A stretch of DNA of 64,000 bases from Pseudoduganella aquatica (GTDB lineage: Bacteria; Pseudomonadota; Gammaproteobacteria; Burkholderiales; Burkholderiaceae_D). The position numbers and the translations under genes were made by a program. This document shows positions 54,273 through 63,000 of this stretch, one piece after another. Below the pieces are notes generated by a model. That model had not been told where the DNA came from and ran no database searches. It saw only the letters and a program-made list of their open reading frames with translations. The DNA is taken from NCBI RefSeq assembly GCF_009857595.1, contig NZ_WWCU01000005.1, forward strand, positions 124,001-188,000. The letters are read 5' to 3'. Each line of letters begins with the position of its first letter. Position 1 is the stretch's first letter.

Positions 54273-56122
54273 CTTTTCTCCTGCAGCTTGTCGACTGCCT
54301 TCTGGGTGTCCGGGTGGTAGCGCGGGCGGGCTTGCTTGTACAAGGCCAGCGCCCAGTCGCGCTCCGCCGGGTTCTTCAGCAGCGCGGTGTACAGCGGCAC
54401 CACGAACTTCTTGCGGCCCACGCTCATCAGGAAGGTGTTGAGCGGCGCGCGCACGTCGTAGCCGGCCTTCACCGACGCCAGGTAGAAGCGGAACGCCACT
54501 TCGTTGTTGCCGGTCTTGGCCAGGCCGAACGCCTGGTCCAGTTCCTTGAGCTGCGCGGCGCTGGCCTTGCCGTCGATATCGTTCAGGAAGTGCATCCACT
54601 CGAGGGCGATCCAGTTCTTGGTGGCCAGGCTGGTGGTGGGCAGCTCGCCTTTCAGCCAGGCGTCCCGCTGCGCGTCCAGTCCCGCCAAACGCGGCGAGGA
54701 TGCGTGCTTCGCGCTGGCGGGCACGCCGGCGCCGTGCAGCCATTCTTCCAGCTCGGCCTGCGACATCACCTCGGGGTGCTCGGCCAGCAGGTTTTTCTGC
54801 AGGTAGTTCACGAACTGCTCGGTGGTGGCGGACTGGAAGGCGTGCTGGTCGAACCAGCCGCGCAGGAAGGGATCGAACACGGCGCGGCCTGCGCGCTGCT
54901 CCAGCGTGTGCAGCAGCCAGGCGCCTTTCGGATAGGCCAGGCCTTCGTCGGTGTAGGTGGCGGAACCCGTGTCCGGATCGCGCGTGACCAGGGCCTGCTT
55001 GGCCGGCGGGATGTCCTTCAGCGAGGCGTACAGTTCTTCCTGCTCCAGCTGCAAGCCCATCTGCGCCACTTCTGCGCCGTACAGGCTTTCCACGATGCGG
55101 GTGGTGACATAGGTGGTGAAGCCTTCGTTGAGCCACCAGTGCTTCCACGAGGCGTTGGTGACCAGGTTGCCGGACCAGGAGTGCGCCAGTTCGTGCGCGA
55201 TCAGGTCCACCAAGCTGCGGTCGCCCGCGATCATGGTGGGCGTGAGGAAGGTCATGCGCGGGTTTTCCATGCCGCCGATGGGGAAGGACGGCGGCAGCAC
55301 GATCATGTCGTAGCGCCCCCAGCGATAGGGGCCGTACAGCGATTCGGCCGCGTCTATCATTTTCTCGGTGTCGGCCAGCTCGTAGGCGGCGGCGGCGATG
55401 CGGGCCGGCTCGGCGTACACGGCGGTGCGCGGACCCAGGTTGCGCACTTCGATTTCGCCGATGGCGATGGCCAGCAGGTAGGACGGCACCGGCTGCGGCA
55501 TCTTGAATTTCCAGCCGCCCTGGCCGGTGGCCTTCTGGTCGTTCTCGGCGCTCATCACCACGCGCAGGCCGGACGGGGCGTCCACGCGGGCGCTGTAGGT
55601 GAAGCGCACGGCGGGGGTGTCCTGCACCGGCGCCCAGGAGCGCGCGTCGATGGTTTCGGACTGGCTGAACATGAAGGGACGCTTGCCGGACATGGTCTGC
55701 TGCGGCGTCATCCACTGCAGCGCGGACGCGGTGGGCGCGGTGCGGTAGTAGACGCGCACTTTCTTCGGCTGGCTGGCCAGCGCGATGCGCAGGGCCTGGC
55801 CTTTTTCGGCGTCCGGCTTGTCCATCATGTAGGAGGCGGCGCTCCAGCGGCCGTTCGGCTGCAGCATCTGCACCTTGGCGATGCTGAGCTGGCGCGTATC
55901 GAGCACCAGCGAACGGGCCGACTTGTCGAGCCAGTCCAGCGTCAGCTCGGCGTAGCCGCTCAGGGTTTTACGGCTGAAATCCGCTTTCAGGTCCAGGTGC
56001 AGGTCCGTGGTACGGACCTGGTCGTAGCGGGCGTAGCTGAGCGGATCTTGCGCCAGCGCGGCGGTTCCGCTTTGTGCCAGCAGCGCGCACAGCAACAGGC
56101 GCAGGGGGGTATGGTTGGGCAT
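54269..56122 (-). CDS. Secreted M1-family aminopeptidase
   Basis: 617 aa. Signal peptide LLLCALLAQSGTAALAQ. M1 signatures: exopeptidase motif GGMENPR (283-289, GxMEN) and zinc motif HELAHSW with the third ligand Glu333 (HELAH-x18-E, 310-333). The LTA4-hydrolase/cold-active-aminopeptidase group is indicated by the length and the HEAT-like C-terminal part. It removes N-terminal residues from peptides, here in the periplasm or outside. It is the first gene of a two-gene operon with the serine hydrolase and is divergent from the manganese riboswitch. Confidence 0.92.
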   Translation of the reverse strand: MPNHTPLRLLLCALLAQSGTAALAQDPLSYARYDQVRTTDLHLDLKADFSRKTLSGYAELTLDWLDKSARSLVLDTRQLSIAKVQMLQPNGRWSAASYMMDKPDAEKGQALRIALASQPKKVRVYYRTAPTASALQWMTPQQTMSGKRPFMFSQSETIDARSWAPVQDTPAVRFTYSARVDAPSGLRVVMSAENDQKATGQGGWKFKMPQPVPSYLLAIAIGEIEVRNLGPRTAVYAEPARIAAAAYELADTEKMIDAAESLYGPYRWGRYDMIVLPPSFPIGGMENPRMTFLTPTMIAGDRSLVDLIAHELAHSWSGNLVTNASWKHWWLNEGFTTYVTTRIVESLYGAEVAQMGLQLEQEELYASLKDIPPAKQALVTRDPDTGSATYTDEGLAYPKGAWLLHTLEQRAGRAVFDPFLRGWFDQHAFQSATTEQFVNYLQKNLLAEHPEVMSQAELEEWLHGAGVPASAKHASSPRLAGLDAQRDAWLKGELPTTSLATKNWIALEWMHFLNDIDGKASAAQLKELDQAFGLAKTGNNEVAFRFYLASVKAGYDVRAPLNTFLMSVGRKKFVVPLYTALLKNPAERDWALALYKQARPRYHPDTQKAVDKLQEKR

Positions 56123-56183
56123 AGTCTTCTTTGGTTAAGAAAGGGCGCGGAGCAGAATAGCATAAAGGGCTGGAGGCAAGCAG

Positions 56184-56192
56184 TGCTATAAT
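56184..56192 (+). promoter_or_regulatory. Extended -10 promoter of the manganese riboswitch transcript
   Basis: TGCTATAAT is a perfect extended -10 element (TGnTATAAT), with no good -35 hexamer. The predicted start near 56199 lies just before the riboswitch P1 stem. Confidence 0.75.
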
Positions 56193-56202
56193 GCCGGCTG
56201 AA

Positions 56203-56396
56203 CTTTAGGGAGTAGTCGGCTTCCGGTCCCGCCGGAAGAATCTGCGTCAACATAATCGGCCCGCAGGCCGTGGTGCAGATGGCCGCAGCACGTGCAGCAT
56301 GCACGCGCCGCGCAGCTTGACGAGACTATCGATCGAGGGGCGGCCGCTATGGGCCGGAGCTGCCCCTGGATCTTTGGTTAACGTCCGGCCCTGAAG
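56203..56396 (+). ncRNA. yybP-ykoY manganese riboswitch
   Basis: P1 is CTTTAGGG (56203-56210) pairing fully with CCCTGAAG (56389-56396). The conserved GGGAGTAG lies at 56208-56215. The P2 hairpin has TTCCGG/CCGGAA arms. The conserved internal-loop sequences GCGTCAACATAA and GACGAGAC both appear in order. These are the hallmarks of the Mn(II)-sensing yybP-ykoY aptamer. It lies 10 nt before a TMEM165/GDT1 gene, the expected target. Because P1 includes the only purine-rich GAAG before the start codon, ligand binding may alter ribosome access, but transcriptional control cannot be excluded. Confidence 0.92.
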
Positions 56397-56406
56397 ACCT
56401 CATCCC

Positions 56407-56982
56407 ATGGAAGCTTTCCTCCTTTCTACCGGCATCGTTGCCCTCGCTGAAATCGGCGATAAAACCCAGCTGCTCGCATTCTGTCTCGCCGCGCAATTCC
56501 GCCGCCCGATACCTATCGTGCTGGGCATTTTCACGGCCACCGTGGCCAACCATGCTTTTGCCGGCGCGGTCGGCAGCTGGATCACCGGCCTGCTGGGACC
56601 GGACGTGCTGCGCTGGGTGCTGGGCTTGTCCTTCCTGGCCATGGCGGCGTGGATACTCGTGCCGGACGAAATCGACGAGGACGAGCAGCCGGCCGCCAAG
56701 TACGGCGTGTTCGTCACCACCGTGATCGCCTTCTTCCTGGCCGAAATGGGCGACAAGACGCAGATCGCCACCGTGGCGCTGGCGGCGCGCTTCGACAGCC
56801 TGCTGGCCGTCGTCGCGGGCACCACCTTCGGCATGATGCTGGCCAATGTGCCGGCGGTCTACCTGGGCAAGAGCGTGGCCGCCAAGATACCGCTCAAGCT
56901 GGTGCACGGCGTTGCCGCCGCCATCTTCGCGGCGATCGGCATTGCGACGCTGCTGGGCGCGGGTTCGTCGTTCGGCGTCTGA
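56407..56982 (+). CDS. TMEM165/GDT1-family manganese exporter
   Basis: 191 aa with six membrane helices in two repeats. Each repeat has the family's signature: AEIGDKTQ (residues 14-21) and AEMGDKTQ (112-119), which form the cation path. The acidic loop DEIDEDEQPA lies between the halves. Members of this UPF0016 family export Mn2+ (and in eukaryotes Ca2+/Mn2+ into the Golgi). The manganese riboswitch directly upstream supports Mn2+ efflux when the metal is abundant. Confidence 0.92.
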   Translation: MEAFLLSTGIVALAEIGDKTQLLAFCLAAQFRRPIPIVLGIFTATVANHAFAGAVGSWITGLLGPDVLRWVLGLSFLAMAAWILVPDEIDEDEQPAAKYGVFVTTVIAFFLAEMGDKTQIATVALAARFDSLLAVVAGTTFGMMLANVPAVYLGKSVAAKIPLKLVHGVAAAIFAAIGIATLLGAGSSFGV

Positions 56983-56992
56983 GGCGGCTCTT

Positions 56993-57090
56993 GGCGGGTT
57001 ACGGCGTGCCGCCTAACCCGCCCTACGCATGTTCCAGCAGCCCGATGAGGCGGAGTCCGTAGGGCGGGTTAGGCGGAGCCGTAACCCGCC
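56993..57090. repeat. Paired REP-like palindromic repeat (copy 4)
   Basis: Units at 56993-57027 and 57058-57090 are the same inverted pair as copies 1 and 2. The right-hand unit overlaps the 3' end of the cyclic glucan synthase gene: its last codons (LAGYGSA and stop) are written by the repeat. Confidence 0.88.
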
Positions 57091-60000
57091 AAGCCCAGCG
57101 TGACGGCGTGCGGCCGGCCGTCATCCACAAGCTGGATTTCGGCGCCGGTCTGCGCAACGCCGTCCACCGTCACGCCGGGCGGGCCTTCGCGCTTGATCGC
57201 GATGGTGTAGACGCTGGCGCCGTAACGGTAGCTGAGCGTATAGCCCGGCCACGCGGCCGGGATGCGCGGCGCCAGCGTGAGCTTGTCCGCCGTGCGCGTG
57301 AGGCCGAGCAGCGACTCCAGTATCAGGCGGTACATCCAGCCCGACGAGCCGGTGTACCAGCTCCATCCGCCCCGCCCCACGTGCGGCGACACGGCGTACA
57401 CGTCCGCCGTCACCACGTAGGGTTCCACCTTGTACACCGCGCAGCTTTCCGCCGTGGCGCCGTGGCTCACCGGGTTAATCATGCGCATCAGCGCCCAGGC
57501 TTTCTCCACGTCGCCCATCTGGGCAAACGCCATCACGGTCCAGATGGCGGCGTGCGTGTACTGGCCGCCGTTCTCGCGCACGCCCGGCACATAGCCCCGG
57601 ATGTAGCCCGGATTCAGGTCGGCCTTGTCGAACGGCGGATCGAGCAGCTGGATCAGGCCGAAGTCGCGCCGCACCAGGCGCTGGTCCACCTGCAGCATGG
57701 CGCCGTGCACGCGCTCCTTGGCCGCCGCGCCGGACAGCACGCCCCAGCTCTGCGAGATGGAATCGATCTGGCATTCCTCGTTCTCGCGCGAACCGAGCGG
57801 GGTGCCGTCGTCGAAATAGGCGCGGCGGTACCACTCGCCGTCCCACGCGTTCTGCTCCACATTGGCGGACAGCTTGCGCGCCTCCTCCCGGCATTCGGCG
57901 GCGAAGGCGTCGTCATGGCGGCGCTCGGCCACCACGGCGTAGCGCGTCAGCACGTCGTACATGAAGAAGGCCAGCCACACGCTCTCGCCCCTGCCCTCCT
58001 CGCCCACCTTGTCCATGCCGTCGTTCCAGTCGCAGGAGCCGATCAGCGGCAGGCCGTGCGCGCCGAAGCGCAGCCCGTTGCGGATGGCCCGCACGCAATG
58101 CTCGTACACGCTGCCGGTGACGGCTGAACGCGTGGGCATGTCGTAGTAGGAGTCCTCCTCCGGCTTGACCAGGCGGCCTTCCAGGAAGTGGACCACTTCG
58201 TCCAGCACCGTCAGGTCGCCGGTGCTGGCCACGTAGCGCGCCACGGCCAGCGGCAGCCACAGGTAGTCGTCCGAGCAGTGCGTGCGCACGCCCCGGTCCG
58301 ACGGCGGATGCCACCAGTGCTGCACGTCGCCTTCCACGAACTGGTGCGCGCAGCACAGCACGATATGGTCGCGCAGCAGCTTCGGCTCGGTGTGCACCAT
58401 GGCCATGGCGTCCTGCAGCTGGTCGCGGAAGCCGAAGGCGCCGCCGGACTGGTAGTAGCCGCTGCGCGCCCACATGCGGCAGGCGATGGTCTGGTACATC
58501 AGCCAGCCGTTGGCGATCACGTCCAGCTCCGGCTCCGGCGTGGCGATCTGCACCGCGCCCAGCGTGCGGTCCCAGTGCGCGCGCACGGCGGCGAGCGCCT
58601 CGCGCGCGGCGGCCTGGCCGCCATGCTTCTGCACCAGGCTGGAGGCGTCGGCGTTGCGGCGTCCGCCCAGGCCCAGCAGGAAGACGATCTCGCGTTCCTG
58701 GCCCGGCATCAGCTCGAACGGCACCTGGATGGCGGCGCAGGAATCGAGCGCGCTGCCGACCTTGCCGGACAGGCGCACGCGCCGCAGCGCCTGCGGGCTG
58801 GCCAGGCTGCCGTTGCGGCCCAGGAATTCGGTGCGGTCCGCCGTGATCGAACGGGTGGTGGCGTCCGCATTGAAGAAGGCCACGCGGCCGGAGAACTCGG
58901 TGTTGTAGGGATTGCGCGCAAACAGCGCGCCGCTGATGGGGTCGACCTCGGTGATGATGTGCATGCCGGACTTGGAGCGCATATCGCCCAGCACCCATTC
59001 CACATAGCCGGTGGCCGACAGGCGGCGCGGCGCCTGCGAGTCGTTGCGTATCTTGAGCACGGTGTAGCGCAGCGGCGCGTCCAGCGCCACGTAGGTGGTC
59101 AGCTCGCTGGCGATGCCGGACTCGGTGTGCTCGAACACGCTGTAGCCGAAGCCGTGGCGGGTGACGTAGTCGCCGCTGCCGCGCGCGGGCAAGGCGGTGG
59201 GCGACCAGAAATGGCCGCTCTGCTCGTCGCGCAGATAGAAGGCCTCGCCGCTGCCGTCCGACACCGGGTCGTTGTGCCAGGGCGTGAGGCGGAACTCGTG
59301 CGCGTTCTCCTGCCACGTGTAGGCCTGGCCGCTTTCGGAAATCACGCTGCCGAACTGCGGATTGGCCAGCACATTGGACCACGGCGCCGGCGTGCGCTGG
59401 CCCTCGCTGGTGACGATCACGTATTCGCTGCCGTCGGCCGAGAAGCCGCCGATGCCGTTGGCCAGCTGCAGGCCTTGCGTGGCCGGGGTTTGCAGATGGG
59501 GCGCGGCCTCCTCGTATTCGCCGCGCGGGTCCGCCTGCAGCTGCGGCATGCGCAGCGGCGCCGGGCCGGGCCGCTTGAGCTGCTCGGCCAGCGTGCCGCG
59601 GTCGTCGCTGATGACGGCGCGCGCCACCGACTGCAGCAGGATGCGGTCTTCCGGCGCGATCTGCTCGCCCACGCGCACGAAGATGCCGCCGGGGCGGTCG
59701 ATGGCCTGGGCGTCGATGCCGGAGGCGATCAGGCCCATGATCTGGTCCTGCAAGGCCTGGCGGTAGCCGGACAGGTCTTCGCACCAGATCACCAGGTCCA
59801 CCACCAGCCCTTTCAGGCGCCAGTAGGCGTGCGCCTGCACCATCTGCCGCGCCAGCTCGATATTGGCCGGGTCGCGTATCTGCAGCAGCACGATGGGCAG
59901 GTCGCCCGAAATGGCGTAGGCCCACAGGCCGGACTGGCCGCGCTGGTTCTTGCTCAGGATGCCGGCGTCGGCGCGCAGGGTGGCGTTCGGGTAGATCACA

Positions 60001-63000
60001 TGGCTGGCCAGGCGGCCGTACAGCTGGGCGTCCGTCTCGCTGGCGTTGAGCTGACGCAGCACCACCTGGCTGTGGGTCCAGGCCAGTTCGAACACGCGGT
60101 CGGCCAGGTGGCGGTCCTGGTATTTGTCGATCAGGTGCAGCGCCGACTCGCGCGTGTCCGTCATGCCGGTGACGATATCGACCGTGGCCGATTCGTCCGG
60201 TTCCAGCACGATCTGGTAGCGGATAGCCACGATGGGGTCCAGCACCGAGCCTTCGGCGCCGCCCAGCGGGCCGGGCTCGCGCAGCGCGCGCGGCGAGGCG
60301 GCGGTGTTGCCGCGCCCGATGAAGCGCGCGCGGTCGGTTTCATAGGAGACGTTGCTGATGGCCGCGTCGTGCAGCGTCATCAGGTGCAGCATATACGGCA
60401 TGTGCTCGCCCTTGCCGCGCGGACGGCGCGTGCACAGGATGGCCGTTTCCTGCGGCAGGATCTCGGTCTGCACGAACAGCTTGGAGAAGGCCGGGTGCGC
60501 CGCGTCGGCCGCCGCCGGCGCCATGACCACCTCGGCAAAGCTGGTCACTTCGATGGTGCGGCGGCGATCCGATTTGTTGGTGATGCGGGTGCGCCGCATT
60601 TCAATGTCGTCCTCCGGCGAGACCACGATTTCCGTGTACAGCTCCAGCTCGCGGTCGCTGCGCCGGAACTCGGCGCGGCCCTCGGAGAAGATCACCTCGT
60701 ATTTGCGCGGCTCAACCAGCGTGGGCTGGTAGGTGGTGGACCAGTAGGTGGCGTCGTCCAGGTCGCGCACGTAGCAGAAGCTGCCCCAGTTGTCGCGCGT
60801 GCTGTCCTCGCGCCAGCGGGTCACGGACAGGTCTTTCCAGCGGCTGTAGCTGCCGCCGGCGCCCGTCACCATGACGTGGTAGCGCCCGTTCGATAGCAGC
60901 TGGATTTCCGGCACCGGCGCGCTGGGCTGGTTCAGGATGCGCATCGGCATGGACTGCTCGGCCGCGTCGCTGCGGATGGCGGCCTGCTCGGCGGTGTTGG
61001 AGTAGAAGGCGCCCGCCTGCGGGCTGCGCTCCTGCAGCACCAGCAGCGCCGACTGCAGCAGCGGGTCGGCCTCGAAGCGGCGCTGCATGGGCCGGTCGTG
61101 CAGCAGATAGCTCAGCGACAGCAGGCCCATGCCCTGGTGGTGCACCATGAAGGAACGCACCACCGCGTGGCTCTGGCCGCGCGGCAGGCGCGCCGCCGTG
61201 TAGTCGATCGCCTCGTAGAAGCCGTAGCGGCCCATGAAGCCCAGGGCGGCCATCTTCTGCAGATTGATGCAGGACGCTTCCGGGTTCACCATCAGGCCCA
61301 TCATGGTGGCGTAGGGCGCCACCACCAGGTCGTCCGCCAGGCCGCGCTTGAGGCCCAGGCCAGGCACGCCGAAGGCGCGGTACTGGTAGTTCAGCGCCGC
61401 GTCCACCGTGTTGTAGCCGGACTCGGATATCCCCCACGGCACGTTGCGCTGCTTGCCGTAGTCGATCTGCGCGCCGATCACGGAATGGTAGGTCTGGTCC
61501 AGCAAGGTGCTGGGGTAGTTCGGCATCACCAGCAGCGGCATCAGGTACTCGAACATGGAGCCGCTCCACGACAGCAGCACCGGCTTGGCGCCCAGCATGC
61601 ACAGCTGGCGGCCCAGCGCGAACCAGTGCTCCTGCGGCAGCTGGCCCTGCGCAATGGCGACGAAGCTGGCCAGCCGCACTTCGGAAGCCAGCAGGTCGTA
61701 ATAGCTGGCGTCCAGGCGGCGCTCGGTGACGTTGTAGCCGATGGCCAGCAGATTGGTGGTGGAGTTGTACAGGAAGCCGTATTCCATCTGCGCGAATTCC
61801 TGCGCCTGGCGCGCCAGGCGCTCCAGGTCCGCGATGCGCGCGCGCGCCTGCTCCTCGCCTTGCGGCATGGCGGCCAGTTCGCGCAGCGTGGGAATGCGCA
61901 GCAGGCTGGCCTCGAACACTTCGCCCGATGCGACCCAGGGCGCCAGCAGCAGCAAGTCGTCCAGCGCGGCCTGGCATTGCACGGCCAGCGCGGCGGCCCA
62001 CATCTGCAGCGCGGCGTCGCTTGGCTGGTAGGCGGCGCTGGCGGCGGCGGCCTGCTTCAGCCAGGCATGCAGCTCCAGCAGATTGGCAGGGAACATGGGG
62101 CGCAGCGGCGCAATGTCCTGCTGCAGGCGCACCAGGCGCAGCAGGGCTTCCGGCGCTTCTTGTTGCGTCCCCTGCTGCGCCCCCTGCGGTGCTCCCGGCT
62201 GCGCGCCCGGTCCGGCGGCGGCCAGCTGCGCCGCCTCGGCCAGCACTTCGATGGTGGTGCAGATGCCGTCCACGATCTGCGGCGCCACGATGGGCGTATC
62301 TATCTGCTGCAGCAGGCCTTGCTGCAAGGTGAGCAAATGGCCGGCCAGGTTGCCGCTGTCCACCGTCGAGATATAGACCGGGTACAGCGGCTTCATGGTG
62401 AGCGTGTCGTACCAGTTGTAGAAGTGGCCCTGGTGGCGCTCCATCTGGCTCATGGCGTGCAGCGTGCCCTCGGTGCGCGCCACCAGCTGCGCGCCGCAGA
62501 TATAGCCGAAATCGTGGGCGGTCAGATTGGCCAGCAGCGCCATGCCGATATTGGTGGGCGAGGTGCGGTGCGCAATCACCTGGACCGGATGTTCCTGCAT
62601 ATTGTCGGGCGGCAGCCAGTTGTCGGCGGGGCCGACGAAAGTCTCGAAATAGGCCCAGGTCTTGCGCGCCAGCAGATGCAGGAAGCCGTGCTGCGCGGCG
62701 TTCAGCTCCGCCCGCTCGCGGCGCAGCGGCTGGCTGATCCACCATGCCACGGCTGGCGCGCCCAGCCAGGCGCCCAGCAGCACCAGCGCGGCGGGGAGCG
62801 CGGACGGGCGCCATACGGCCAGCGCCGCGCCGGCGGCCAGCGCCAGCACGGGCGAAGCGGCCATGGCGCGCCAGTACGCCGGCATTTCGTTGGCCGTATC
62901 GGGGCCCGCTTCGCGCGCCAGCGTGGAGGCGCGCCATTGCAGCAGGCGGCGTTTCGACACCAGCGTGCGCCACAGCGTGCGCGCGATGGCGTCCACGCTG

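Noticed and set aside
54273..55715. Upstream in-frame extension of the serine hydrolase to more than 1,000 codons.
   Set aside because: The extension lies wholly inside the M1 aminopeptidase gene in another frame. The internal ATG at 54272 has a strong ribosome site and a signal peptide.
58188..60896. A 902-codon open frame on the plus strand opposite the glucan synthase, and similar long antisense frames elsewhere.
   Set aside because: High GC at third positions opens antisense frames. These encode low-complexity Arg/Ala/Gly/His-rich sequence with no domain, and the opposite strand encodes a well-recognised enzyme.
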